Part shown: piece by piece, positions 1 through 7,800 of the stretch | Numbering within the stretch: the first letter of the stretch is position 1 | How the letters are laid out: every line of letters begins with the position of its first letter | Position numbers and translations under genes: made by a program | Assembly (NCBI GenBank): GCA_041484525.1 | Contig: JBGPHT010000196.1 | Location: 1 to 13,209, forward strand | Length of the DNA stretch: 13,209 bases | From: JBGPHT01 sp041484525 | GTDB taxonomy: Bacteria; Acidobacteriota; Terriglobia; Bryobacterales; Bryobacteraceae | Direction: 5' to 3' | Notes under the pieces: generated by a model | Database searches by the model: none | Told to the model about the DNA's origin: nothing | Seen by the model: only the letters and a program-made list of their open reading frames with translations

Positions 1-223
1 CATCGCATGCGCTACCCCCAATTCCAGGAGCAGGGCTTCCGCACTTCCACCGGAGTTGTGGAAGCCGGCTGCCAAGTCGCCATCGGCACGAGACTGAAAC
101 GTAGCGGAATGCACTGGACCGTCCGCGGTTCCAATGCCATGATCGCTCTCCGTTGCTCCCAGCTCAGCGGTCGTTTTTCAGGACTTCTGCGAGCCGAGGT
201 CACAACTCCGTAGGGCCGCTTGA
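1..223 (+). pseudogene. ISKra4-family transposase, C-terminal fragment with terminal frameshift
   Basis: This is the 3' end of an insertion-sequence transposase; the 5' part lies off the window and the frame is already open at base 1. The tail resembles the conserved C-terminus of ISKra4-type transposases: a GVVEAGC block, then IGTRLKRSGMHW, TVRG and ALRC..LSGRF. The family normally ends with an acidic/aromatic tail of the form GRF-x-DFW-E. Here the open frame runs into an unrelated ending and stops at 213. Skipping one T of the T5 run at 174-178 restores a family-like tail (QDFCEPRSQLRRAA) and a stop at 221-223. I therefore read it as a frameshifted or mis-sequenced copy. No terminal inverted repeat could be recognised in 224-277. 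The family assignment is from memory of its motifs. Confidence 0.75.
174..178 (+). other. T5 run marking the frameshift in the transposase tail
   Basis: The frame reads cgt-ttt-tca. If one T is removed, cgt-ttt-cag follows and gives the family-like C-terminus. The context is the same as in the T5 run at 12063-12067 of the PHP/ATPase gene. Confidence 0.6.
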
Positions 224-277
224 TCTTTTGTCACTTTCCTGTCGTGCGCCCGGCGGGATCTCGCCTCGCGCCGGCGA

Positions 278-778
278 TCAATAAGGAAAATGAAGGAAGT
301 TAACCTGCAGACTTATGTCGGAGAGCATCTCAGTCAGCCAGCCGGAATCCTTCCAATACTTGGAGCCCACATTGACGGGCCAGGGATCGTTGATACAGAG
401 CCCCTGTGGAGAGATTCCGGTGATCACGACCGCGTGACCGAAACTGCCGTTGGCTGTGACATACTTTCCTGCGGTCCAAATCGGTCCGTACAATTGGAGC
501 CACTGGCATATCGCATCGTCGGTGGGGGTCATGTACGGTACGGGCTGCAAGCCCAGCAACTTCGCGAAAGTGACCACGCTATTCTTGGGCAGGGAGTTGT
601 TAGCTTGATGGAGCCGTACCGCTGGCGGCGCCTCCGCGGGGTCAGAAAATGCGGCCTCGGTGGATCGGGTGCGGCGTCGTCTCCACTGAATCAGCATCTG
701 GGCGCTCGCATACCAACACGCCATACTGTTATCTTGCGGAATCAGCGGAACGTCGGGAATCAGGTAGCTCAAGTACAT
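278..778 (-). CDS. papain-like cysteine protease (C39/C70-like fold)
   Basis: A 166-residue protein resembling short papain-like cysteine proteases. Visible elements in order: oxyanion Gln15 and nucleophile Cys21 in PLIPQ..SMACWYAS; catalytic His115 in GHAVVITGI; and the third catalytic position, Asn130 or Asp131, in INDPWP. Substrate is unknown. There is no signal peptide and no membrane segment. I chose the ATG at 776-778. The frame is open further upstream to 904, but that would overlap the preceding gene heavily and adds only Arg/Pro-rich sequence typical of a shadow frame. The gene starts 28 bases after the stop of the Asp-box propeller gene on the same strand, so the two are probably co-transcribed. 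Ribosome binding is weak. The family call is good; a peptidase-like binding role cannot be excluded. Confidence 0.8.
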   Translation of the reverse strand: MYLSYLIPDVPLIPQDNSMACWYASAQMLIQWRRRRTRSTEAAFSDPAEAPPAVRLHQANNSLPKNSVVTFAKLLGLQPVPYMTPTDDAICQWLQLYGPIWTAGKYVTANGSFGHAVVITGISPQGLCINDPWPVNVGSKYWKDSGWLTEMLSDISLQVNFLHFPY

Positions 779-806
779 GTTGCTGCCGGTCTCGGCTCTC
801 TGTTGT

Positions 807-2252
807 TTACTGGGACGAGCTGGCCGCCGCGGTGCTGGCCGCCTGCACCATTTGATCGAGCTGCGAAGAGATCTGTGCCAGAGCGGCCGATGCAGTCTGC
901 GCATCCGGTGCGGCTTTGAAAGCCTCGATCGAAGTCATCACGCTCCCGTAGCTTGCCACGAGATTGGGGAACCGGTCGGGCGCCAGCAGCAGGTTCGGAT
1001 TGCGATAGCGCGTCCACATAGGCGGTACGGTCTGTGCGAACGCTTGTAACAAGGATTGCAGATCCCTCGTTTCCGTCACGCAACAGGCCGCATTGGCTGC
1101 GCCCGCAAGCTTCGCCCGCAGCGCGGCGACCGGCGCTCTCAGTTTCTGCACTTCGGCCGCAATCGGCAAATCGTAGCCCGGCATCATCGGCGCGTCGATC
1201 ATGTTCGGCACTGAGTAGTTCACCGGCACAATGCTGTACCGGTACACCATTCCGTGGGCGCCGACCACGTACCCGCGACGGCGGCTCGCCACCGAGAACG
1301 TGTACACGGACGCCGGGAACGTGAGGCTGCGCGAAGTCCAGCGATCGCCGCCCGAGGTGGTGTAGCTCATCTTGCCGTAGTGGAACGACCAGCCGACGCC
1401 GGGATCGGCGAACCGGATGCGGTCCCCGGTAGCGCCCCCCACGCCGGTGAAGGTGCGTCCTCCATCCGTGGTCCGGAACAGGCGGCCGGTATCGGGATAG
1501 CCGGTGCGAACGAACCCGATGCTGGCGTCGATGAAGAACACATCCTCGGCGTCCTGCTGCCCCGGGATCACAGCCGATTGCCAGGTGGCGCCGCCATCGA
1601 CCGTTTTGAAAATGAAGAACGCGGCGCCGGCGCCACCACCGCTTGCGACCGCATATCCGACTGTGGGTGTGGGGAAATGGATGGCCGTAAAACCGCAATG
1701 CACGGTCTGCGTGAGACCGTTCACTTCGGCGGCGACATTGCACGTGGCCACGGACTTCCAGTGTTGCCCGCCATCTTCCGTGAGTTCGATTTGGTCGCCC
1801 ATCACAAAGACGCCGTGCACCTCGGATGTGAATGCGTAATCGGCCACGTGCTCGGGGATCGAGCCCGACTGATTCCAACTCTGGCCGTCGGAGGTGTGGA
1901 GCAACCGCGCCTCTCCGCCGGTTCCCTGCACCGCCCAGCCGGAGTGAGCGTTGTTGAAGCGAAGCATGGTCACGGCGCGGTCGTCCGACTGGAAATCGCC
2001 ATACTGCGTGGTCCAGGTTTTTCCGCCATCCCCGGTGTAAAGGATGGCGCCGCCCGAGATCTCGCCGCTACCGCCGGCCAGCCACCCGGCCTGTTCGGAA
2101 GCGAAGAAGGCGTCGAAGAGCTTGACGTCGGCCTTGACGTTCACCGGCTCGAAGATCGCCTTGAATCGCGGCGGCTGGTTCTGGGCGGCCTGCTGCCCCG
2201 CTACTAACAACGCGCACAATACCGGACGAACCAGTACCCGAGGGTTGGTCAT
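807..2252 (-). CDS. secreted Asp-box (BNR/Ycf48-like) beta-propeller protein
   Basis: A 481-residue protein built of repeated Asp-box blades. Motifs of the type S/T-x-D-x-G-x-x-W/F occur near residues 72-80, 120-127, 158-165, 217-224, 261-268 and, degenerate, 299-305. Each is preceded by a G[WYF]-hydrophobic strand such as GWLAGG, GWAVQG, GYAVAS, GFVRTG, GWSFHY or GYVVGA. Six or seven blades are therefore likely, as in Ycf48/photosystem-assembly-like and sialidase-type propellers. Residues 350-481 lack blades and look helical, with an Ala/Ser/Gln-rich end. Residues 1-24 resemble a short export signal without a lipobox. The start at 2252 is fixed by a strong Shine-Dalgarno at 2259-2266; a longer start at 2288 is possible but lacks this spacing. 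It leads a unit with the cysteine protease. It may be a binding or scaffold protein; the ligand is unknown. Confidence 0.82.
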   Translation of the reverse strand: MTNPRVLVRPVLCALLVAGQQAAQNQPPRFKAIFEPVNVKADVKLFDAFFASEQAGWLAGGSGEISGGAILYTGDGGKTWTTQYGDFQSDDRAVTMLRFNNAHSGWAVQGTGGEARLLHTSDGQSWNQSGSIPEHVADYAFTSEVHGVFVMGDQIELTEDGGQHWKSVATCNVAAEVNGLTQTVHCGFTAIHFPTPTVGYAVASGGGAGAAFFIFKTVDGGATWQSAVIPGQQDAEDVFFIDASIGFVRTGYPDTGRLFRTTDGGRTFTGVGGATGDRIRFADPGVGWSFHYGKMSYTTSGGDRWTSRSLTFPASVYTFSVASRRRGYVVGAHGMVYRYSIVPVNYSVPNMIDAPMMPGYDLPIAAEVQKLRAPVAALRAKLAGAANAACCVTETRDLQSLLQAFAQTVPPMWTRYRNPNLLLAPDRFPNLVASYGSVMTSIEAFKAAPDAQTASAALAQISSQLDQMVQAASTAAASSSQ

Positions 2253-2356
2253 TTGATGTCCTCTCCGACAGGGACAAATTGATATCATGAGACGGCATCA
2301 TCGCCGGCCGCCCTTACAGAAGGCTTATTTTTCGATTACTGAGTTCTTACTGGCCT
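2253..2356. other. divergent intergenic region between propeller and regulator genes
   Basis: These 104 bases must hold the promoters of both the minus-strand propeller/protease unit and the plus-strand winged-helix gene. They are AT-richer than the flanks. Apart from the minus-strand Shine-Dalgarno I see no convincing -35/-10 pair on either strand. A GATATC palindrome sits at about 2280-2285. A T5 run at 2330-2334 is non-coding. Confidence 0.4.
2259..2266 (-). promoter_or_regulatory. Shine-Dalgarno of the Asp-box propeller gene
   Basis: On the minus strand this reads GGAGAGGA, six bases before the ATG at 2252. It decides the start in favour of the methionine at 2252 rather than the in-frame one at 2288. 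Confidence 0.8.
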
Positions 2357-4414
2357 ATGGAACCGGCAAAGCAAGTGGTCTACGAGTTCGGACCGTTTTC
2401 CTTCGACCCTGGGGAATGCCTGCTGGTACGGGAAGGGCGGATTGTGCACCTGCCGCCCAAGGCACTTGATACGCTCCGGGTGCTGGTCGAAAACGCCGGC
2501 AAGCTGGTTGAGAAAGACGACCTGATACGGGCGGTTTGGCCCGATACCTTCGTCGAAGAAGGCGCCCTTGTGCAGAACATTTTCCGGCTGCGCAAGACGC
2601 TCGATTCGGAAACCGGGCAAGCCTCGCTGATCGAAACCGTTCCCAAGCGTGGATACCGGTTCACCGGAGCGATCAGGCACGCCGCGATCGCCAGGCCCGC
2701 TGCACGGAAGCCGCGCCGGGTCGTGGCCTATGCTGCGGCATGCGCCGCGGGTCTTCTGGCCTTCGCGATTCTATGGACGGCACGCAGCCCGGCCGGAACC
2801 GTACCGCCCTCCGCATTGGGTTTTCGGAAACTGACGAACAATGGCCAGGCGACGATTGCCGCCATCGCACCCGATGGATCGCGAGTAGTCTACGCCTCGG
2901 ATTCCGAGGGTGCGAACACTTTGTGGATGGGCGGCACGCAGGCGGGAAGCCAGGCGAAACGGATCGCCACCGCCAGTCCACGGTTCCGCGGGTTGAGCTT
3001 TTCGTCCGACGGAAAGTGGATCGAGATTACCGCCGACAACGCGCTCGATCGCGTTTCCACGGCAGGCGGCCAAATCGAACAATCGATCCACGACGTCGAC
3101 GAGCCGCCGGCGTTCTCTCCCGATGGCGCCAGCGTCGCTTTTGTGCGGGAGGATCTCGGGAAGGGCGACAGCGCAGTCGTGCGGCGGGGGAACGACGGCG
3201 CCGAGAAAGTTCTTTCCGTGCGCCGTCTGCCGCTCTATTACGGGGCGGCGTCATGGAGAGGCGACGGCGCCGCCATCGCCTTCGCGGCCGGCAAGGTGGG
3301 GGGATCGCGCGACATGACGGTAGTCGAGATCCCGGCGGCGGGCGGCGCGGAACGGCGGATCACGAGCCAGGCCTGGCAATCGATTGAAGGTGTCGCGTGG
3401 CTTCCCGGCGACCGAGGGCTGCTGGTCTCGGCGATTGCCGAGCCCTTCGGGCGCGCGCAGATCTGGCACATTGCCTATCCGAGCGGCTCAGTCACGCGCG
3501 TGACGAACGATGTCTTGAACTACCGCGGAGTCACGGTTTCGAAAGACGGACAGGTGACGACGGTGGCCGGCGGGTCTGTTTCCAGTCTGCATGCCGTTCG
3601 GCTGGCCGCTGGAGAGCGTCGCGACGTGGTGAGGATTCCATCCAGGGGCGAGTCCGAGAGCCGGCCGGCGTGGCTGCGTGACGGGCGTCTCGTGTATGAA
3701 TCGTCGATCGGCGACCGGCCCGACATCTGGATCATGAATCCCGACGGAACCAACCGCGTCCAATTGACGCGGAACCAGTGCAGCAATACTGCACCCGCGG
3801 TCTCAGGCGGCGGGCGTTTCGTAGTCTATGTCGCCCACTGCGATTCGGGCGCGGGCATCTGGCGAGTCAATTCTGACGGCAGCGGCGCAGCTCTGGTGGC
3901 GGCGGGCCGGGAAGTGAACTCGCCGGCCGGTTCGCCCGACGGCAAGTGGGTGGTTTTCGAATCGGACGACGCCGGTAAGGCTACGGTGTGGCGGGTTCCC
4001 ATCGAAGGCGGCGAGCCCCAGCCCCTCAGCGACAAGCTTTCCAGGCTGCCCGTAATCTCTCCCGACGGCACGCAGGTGGCGATGTACTATTGGAGCGAGC
4101 GGGACGATGCGCCGCGGCAGATTGTGACGATCCCCTTGGCGGGCGGTTCGATTCACGTGGTCGCGCCGGTTGAGGGGGAGATCAAGCAGATCGCCTGGGC
4201 GCACGATGGGACCAGCCTTCTGCTGCTTCGCCACTCCGTACATACCGACATCTGGAGGCAACCGGTTGACGGACGCCCGGCCACGCGCCTGACGGATTTT
4301 GCCGACGACGAGACGCGCTCCTTCGCTCTCGCTCCCGATGGACGAACCTTGGTATGCGCCCGCGACGCGCGGTGGGCGGACGTGGTGATGTTCCGGATGT
4401 CGCCGCGGCGGTAG
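2357..4414 (+). CDS. membrane-anchored winged-helix regulator with TolB-like propeller
   Basis: A 685-residue protein in three parts. Residues about 8-104 are an OmpR/CadC-type winged-helix DNA-binding domain: YEFGPFSFD, LPPKALDTLRVLVENAGKLV, a recognition-helix region VQNIFRLRKTL, and the C-terminal hairpin ETVPKRGYRF. Residues about 121-141 form one hydrophobic helix, so the DNA-binding part should face the cytoplasm and the rest the periplasm. Residues about 155-680 are TolB/PD40-type propeller repeats, marked by [FI]-[SA]-P-D-G-x-x-[VI] motifs such as APDGSRVVYAS, FSPDGASVAF, VISPDGTQVAM and LAPDGRTLVC. No receiver domain is present, so it looks like a one-component sensor. This architecture is common in Acidobacteriota. 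The start has little Shine-Dalgarno. The VWFA gene follows at 28 bases. The signal sensed and the target genes are unknown; the divergent propeller/protease unit is a natural candidate target. Confidence 0.88.
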   Translation: MEPAKQVVYEFGPFSFDPGECLLVREGRIVHLPPKALDTLRVLVENAGKLVEKDDLIRAVWPDTFVEEGALVQNIFRLRKTLDSETGQASLIETVPKRGYRFTGAIRHAAIARPAARKPRRVVAYAAACAAGLLAFAILWTARSPAGTVPPSALGFRKLTNNGQATIAAIAPDGSRVVYASDSEGANTLWMGGTQAGSQAKRIATASPRFRGLSFSSDGKWIEITADNALDRVSTAGGQIEQSIHDVDEPPAFSPDGASVAFVREDLGKGDSAVVRRGNDGAEKVLSVRRLPLYYGAASWRGDGAAIAFAAGKVGGSRDMTVVEIPAAGGAERRITSQAWQSIEGVAWLPGDRGLLVSAIAEPFGRAQIWHIAYPSGSVTRVTNDVLNYRGVTVSKDGQVTTVAGGSVSSLHAVRLAAGERRDVVRIPSRGESESRPAWLRDGRLVYESSIGDRPDIWIMNPDGTNRVQLTRNQCSNTAPAVSGGGRFVVYVAHCDSGAGIWRVNSDGSGAALVAAGREVNSPAGSPDGKWVVFESDDAGKATVWRVPIEGGEPQPLSDKLSRLPVISPDGTQVAMYYWSERDDAPRQIVTIPLAGGSIHVVAPVEGEIKQIAWAHDGTSLLLLRHSVHTDIWRQPVDGRPATRLTDFADDETRSFALAPDGRTLVCARDARWADVVMFRMSPRR

Positions 4415-4442
4415 CGGAGAGTACAATACGGTCGGGACGTGG

Positions 4443-5411
4443 ATGATCTCTCGGCACATCATCGGATGGCTGTTCTGTTTGGGAATGTGGGCGCCTGGCG
4501 CCGCGCACGCCCAGGCGACCATCGAAGTGCGCAAGAGGCCGGAACCCGTCGAAGCCGAACGGCCGAAGACCAACCTGCGGGTGAATACCAACCTGGTGCT
4601 GGTTCCGGTGACGGTTTGCGATCCCATGAACAAGCCGGTGACCGGGCTCGAGAAGGAGCACTTCCGCGTTTTTGACGACAAAGTGGAGCAGACCATCACG
4701 CATTTCGCGATGGATGACGAGCCGCTCACGGTGGGTCTGGTCTTCGACCTGAGCGGCAGCATGGGGCCGAAGCTACGGCGTTCGCGGATGGCGGCCGCGG
4801 CGTTCTTCAAGACGGCCAATCCCGAAGACGAATTCTTCCTGGTGGTATTCAGCGACCAGCCGAAATTGGCGGTTCCCATGACGCGCAACACCGAGGAGAT
4901 CCAGAATCAGCTCGCGTTTTCGAGCTCGAAGGGCCGCACCGCGCTGCTCGACGCCATCATGCTGGCGATTCACGAAATGAAGAAGGCGAAGATGGCGCGG
5001 AAGGCCCTGCTGATCATCTCCGACGGCGGCGACAACACCAGCCGTTACACCGAGGCCGAGGTACGCAATGCCGTTCGCGAAGGCGACGTGCTCATCTACA
5101 CGCTGGGAATTTTCGAGGGGGCCGGGGGGCGCGGGCGGACACCCGAAGAAATGTCCGGACCGGGGTTATTGAGCTTTCTCTCGGAACAGAGCGGCGGGCG
5201 GGCCTTCAACGTGGAAGACCTGGCCGAGCTTCCGGACATGGCGGCGAAGATCGGGATCGAGCTGCGCAACCGCTACGTCATCGGTTACTCGCCCAAGGAC
5301 CAGGTGCGCGACGGCCGCTATCATCACGTGGAAGTGAAATTGGTGCCGCCGCCCGGAGCACCTAAGCTGCGCGCGTACTGGCGTCCGGGATACTCGGCAC
5401 CGGAGCATTAG
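4443..5411 (+). CDS. secreted VWFA-related domain protein, acidobacterial type
   Basis: A 322-residue exported protein. Residues 1-23 form a signal peptide with a probable AHA|Q cleavage site. Residues about 45-90 carry the NTNLVLVPVTV...G-L-x-x-x-x-F-x-V-x-D-x-x-x-x-Q block that precedes the VWA domain in the acidobacterial VWFA family. The VWA domain (about 95-300) has an intact MIDAS: DLSGSM at 102-107, Thr167 and Asp194 in SDGGD, so metal-dependent ligand binding is expected. The end (ELRNRYVIGYSP, then a basic strand ending RPGY) also matches that family. The ligand is unknown. The ATG at 4443 was chosen because it begins the signal peptide; a CGGAGAG at 4415-4421 is rather far upstream. 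It sits 28 bases after the regulator gene and is probably co-transcribed with it. A TACAAT at 4422-4427 could be a -10 box but has no matching -35. Confidence 0.88.
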   Translation: MISRHIIGWLFCLGMWAPGAAHAQATIEVRKRPEPVEAERPKTNLRVNTNLVLVPVTVCDPMNKPVTGLEKEHFRVFDDKVEQTITHFAMDDEPLTVGLVFDLSGSMGPKLRRSRMAAAAFFKTANPEDEFFLVVFSDQPKLAVPMTRNTEEIQNQLAFSSSKGRTALLDAIMLAIHEMKKAKMARKALLIISDGGDNTSRYTEAEVRNAVREGDVLIYTLGIFEGAGGRGRTPEEMSGPGLLSFLSEQSGGRAFNVEDLAELPDMAAKIGIELRNRYVIGYSPKDQVRDGRYHHVEVKLVPPPGAPKLRAYWRPGYSAPEH

Positions 5412-5418
5412 GCCCGGG

Positions 5419-6891
5419 TCACAATCCGAGCACGGCCTCGACCAGGCCTTCGGTGGTGAAGACTTTGGCCTCCGCCGCTATGTGGATGCCGAGGTCGCGC
5501 GCCGTGCGGCTGGTGATCGGACCGATGGAAACAACCTTGACACCTTCGAGCGCGGCGGCTCCCGCGAGGTTCACGAAATTCTGCACCGTGGATGAACTGG
5601 TGAACGTAATGCAATCGGGCTTATGCGGCGCGCCGAAGACCTCGGCGGCCCGTCTGGCAGCGTCTTCGGGCGCCATCGTCCGGTAGGCTTCGACGACATC
5701 CACGTGGGCCCCGCGGCGGGTCAGTTCATCGGGGACCAGGTCGCGGGCGACGGCGGCGCGCGGCAACAGCACGCGCTTCCCCGCCAGATCGTGGGCGGCA
5801 AAGGCTTCGAGCAGACCCTCGGCCACGTACTCTTTTCCCATCACGTCGACCTTGAGGTGCAGGGACTCGATAGCGGTGCGCGTGGCCGGACCGATGGCGC
5901 AGAGATGCGCCCGCAGCGAGCGCAGATCGACGGCGGAGCGGTCCAGGCGGTCGAGGAAAAAGCGGACGCCGTTGGCGCTGGTGAAAATCAGCCAGTCGTA
6001 AGACTCCAGTTGGGCGATGGCGTTGTCGAGCGGTGCGTAATCGGCGGCGGGGCGGATCTCGATGGTGGGTAGTTCGATGGCTTCCGCTCCGAGCGCGCGC
6101 AGCCGCGCGGAAAGCGTGTCCGCCTGTTCGCGGGCGCGCGTTACCACGATGCGCTTGCCGAACAGCGGCAGCCGCTCGTACCAGTTGAGCTTGTCGCGTA
6201 GACGGACCACTTCGCCGATGATGATGGTGGCCGGCGGCTTGATGCCCCGACGGGCGAGTTCGGCAGGCAGCGTGGCCAGCGTTCCGACGGCCGTTTCCTG
6301 GTCGGGACGCGTGGCCCAGCGTACCACCATCGCCGGAGTCTCGGGCGAACGTCCGTGCGCCATCAGCTCCCGCGCGATGGCTTCGAAGTGCGTCAGCCCC
6401 ATGAACAGGACCAGCGTTTCGGCCTGCCCCACCTTGGCCCAGTCGATGGTCTCGACAGCGTGTCCGGTGACGAAGGTGACGGCCGACGTGTGCTCGCGAT
6501 GCGTGAGTGGGACGCCGGTATAGGCCGCAATGCCGAGCGGCGTAGTGACGCCCGGGACGATTTCGAACGGGATGCCGGCATCCGCCAGGGCCTCAGCTTC
6601 TTCTCCGCCGCGGCCGAAGATCGACGGGTCGCCGCCTTTGAGGCGGACGACGGTGAGACCGCGGCGTGCCCGCTCGATCATCATCCGGCAGATCTCTTCT
6701 TGCGTGAATGCGTGGACGGATTTCTTCTTGCCGACGTAGATGCGCTCGGCGTGGGGCGGTGCGAATTCGAGCAGCGCCGCCGGTGCGAGGTGGTCGTAGA
6801 GGACGGCGTCGGCGGATTCGAGTACGCGCCGGCCTTTAAGGGTGAGGAGGCCGGGATCGCCAGGGCCCGCGCCGACAAGGTAGACGCTCAT
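5419..6891 (-). CDS. cobA-hemD: fused uroporphyrinogen-III C-methyltransferase / uroporphyrinogen-III synthase
   Basis: A 490-residue bifunctional enzyme. Residues 1-240 are a SAM-dependent uroporphyrinogen-III methyltransferase (precorrin-2 formation): GAGPGDPGLLTLKG at 7-20, VVRLKGGDPSIFGRGGEE at 81-98, the VPGVT loop at 112-116 and VTGH at 141-144. Residues about 243-490 are uroporphyrinogen-III synthase (HemD), which cyclises hydroxymethylbilane: GKRIVVTRA, a WLIFTSANGVRFF block at 300-312, AIGPATR at 332-338, LLPRA at 375-379, TFTSSSTVQNF at 429-439 and SIGPITS at 455-461. It thus joins the last common tetrapyrrole step to the siroheme/cobalamin branch. The start at 6891 overlaps the hemC stop by four bases (ATGA) and has no Shine-Dalgarno, so translation is probably coupled. 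Such fusions are known in other bacteria. The frame is open upstream to 7107, but that lies inside hemC and is not credible. Confidence 0.95.
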   Translation of the reverse strand: MSVYLVGAGPGDPGLLTLKGRRVLESADAVLYDHLAPAALLEFAPPHAERIYVGKKKSVHAFTQEEICRMMIERARRGLTVVRLKGGDPSIFGRGGEEAEALADAGIPFEIVPGVTTPLGIAAYTGVPLTHREHTSAVTFVTGHAVETIDWAKVGQAETLVLFMGLTHFEAIARELMAHGRSPETPAMVVRWATRPDQETAVGTLATLPAELARRGIKPPATIIIGEVVRLRDKLNWYERLPLFGKRIVVTRAREQADTLSARLRALGAEAIELPTIEIRPAADYAPLDNAIAQLESYDWLIFTSANGVRFFLDRLDRSAVDLRSLRAHLCAIGPATRTAIESLHLKVDVMGKEYVAEGLLEAFAAHDLAGKRVLLPRAAVARDLVPDELTRRGAHVDVVEAYRTMAPEDAARRAAEVFGAPHKPDCITFTSSSTVQNFVNLAGAAALEGVKVVSIGPITSRTARDLGIHIAAEAKVFTTEGLVEAVLGL

Positions 6892-7799
6892 TGCGGTGGT
6901 GCAGGCGTGTATACCGCCTCTAAAATCCGGCGAGCTCCACGCTCCAACAATTCTTCTCCTAGCGTCCGCCCGATTGCTTCGGCTTCTTCGACGACGCCTT
7001 CCCCTTCGGCCCGGATCACCTCCGAGCCATCGGGCGAAGCCACTACGCCCAGCAACCGGATCCGATCTCGATCGACGGTCGCGTGCGCGCCGATCGGCAC
7101 CTGGCATCCACCACCGAGCGCCGCCAGCAACGCGCGCTCAGCCGTGACTGCGGCGCGAGTCGCGGGATCGTCGAACGTCCGGCAAGCCTCGAAGCCCGGA
7201 CCGGTGGCGCGCGTCTCAATCGCCAGCGCTCCCTGGCCTACCGCCGGGCACATCGCCGAATCCGGCAAGAGCTCCGCAATGCGATCCTCCCAGCCCAACC
7301 TCCGCAACCCGGCCGCCGCCAGCAGAATCGCGTCGTACCGGCCTTCATCCAACTTGCGCAGGCGCGTGTCCACATTGCCGCGCACCGATTCGATCGCCAG
7401 GTCCGGCCGCAGCCTCCGCAACTGCGCGGACCGGCGCAGCGAACTCGTCCCCACCTTCGCCCCAGCCGGGAGATCGGCCAGACGACGGCCCACGACTGCG
7501 TCTCTCGGATCTTCGCGCGGAGGCAGGGCCGCCAGCACCAGGCCGGCGGGCAACTCGGTGGGCAGATCTTTCAAACTGTGAACCGCGAGATCCGCGCTGC
7601 CATCGAGCAAAGCCTCCTCGATCTCCTTCGTGAACAGCCCCTTCGTCCCGACCTTCGCGAGCGGCACGTCCGTGATCTTGTCGCCGGTGGTTTTGATGAC
7701 TTGAATCCGGCACTCGTGGCCCAGTTCGGCGAGCTTACCGCTCACCCACCGTGCCTGCCACAATGCGAGATCGGAGCCGCGCGAGGCGATGGTCAGCAT
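6888..7799 (-). CDS. hemC: porphobilinogen deaminase (hydroxymethylbilane synthase)
   Basis: A 303-residue cytosolic enzyme that joins four porphobilinogens into hydroxymethylbilane, the substrate of the HemD half encoded next. Signatures seen: ASRGSDLALWQA at 5-16, KTTGDK at 37-42, KGLFTKEIEEALL at 53-65, AVHSLKDLPTELP at 72-84 with the catalytic Asp78, GTSSLRR at 117-123, RGNVDTRL at 140-147, and GGGCQVPIGAHA at 229-240, where Cys232 carries the dipyrromethane cofactor. Length is normal for the family. The start follows the hemA stop after one base; an AGGAA inside the end of hemA (7804-7808) serves as Shine-Dalgarno. No residue expected to be essential is missing. Confidence 0.97.
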   Translation of the reverse strand: MLTIASRGSDLALWQARWVSGKLAELGHECRIQVIKTTGDKITDVPLAKVGTKGLFTKEIEEALLDGSADLAVHSLKDLPTELPAGLVLAALPPREDPRDAVVGRRLADLPAGAKVGTSSLRRSAQLRRLRPDLAIESVRGNVDTRLRKLDEGRYDAILLAAAGLRRLGWEDRIAELLPDSAMCPAVGQGALAIETRATGPGFEACRTFDDPATRAAVTAERALLAALGGGCQVPIGAHATVDRDRIRLLGVVASPDGSEVIRAEGEGVVEEAEAIGRTLGEELLERGARRILEAVYTPAPPQ

Positions 7800-7800
7800 G

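Noticed and set aside
252..265. Hairpin GGCGG-GATC-TCGCC between the transposase and the protease
   Set aside because: Only five pairs including one G-U, and no T-tract on either strand, so it is not supported as a terminator.
779..904. 42-residue N-terminal extension of the cysteine protease
   Set aside because: It would overlap the propeller gene by almost 100 bases and is Arg/Pro-rich low-information sequence; the Met at 778 starts right before the conserved domain.
290..919. A 209-codon plus-strand open frame over the cysteine protease
   Set aside because: The minus-strand frame shows the complete protease motif set; this one shows none.
1254..2207. A 317-codon plus-strand open frame over the Asp-box propeller gene
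   Set aside because: Antisense shadow: the minus-strand frame has repeated Asp-box motifs, a signal-like start and a strong Shine-Dalgarno.
3803..4891. A 362-codon minus-strand open frame spanning the regulator/VWFA junction
   Set aside because: It runs antisense through two well-supported genes and across their intergenic gap, with no recognisable domain.
6355..7581. A 408-codon plus-strand open frame over hemC and cobA/hemD
   Set aside because: It lies wholly antisense to two genes with complete, recognisable enzymes, has an Arg/Ser/Pro-rich composition and matches no motif. Such frames arise from high GC.
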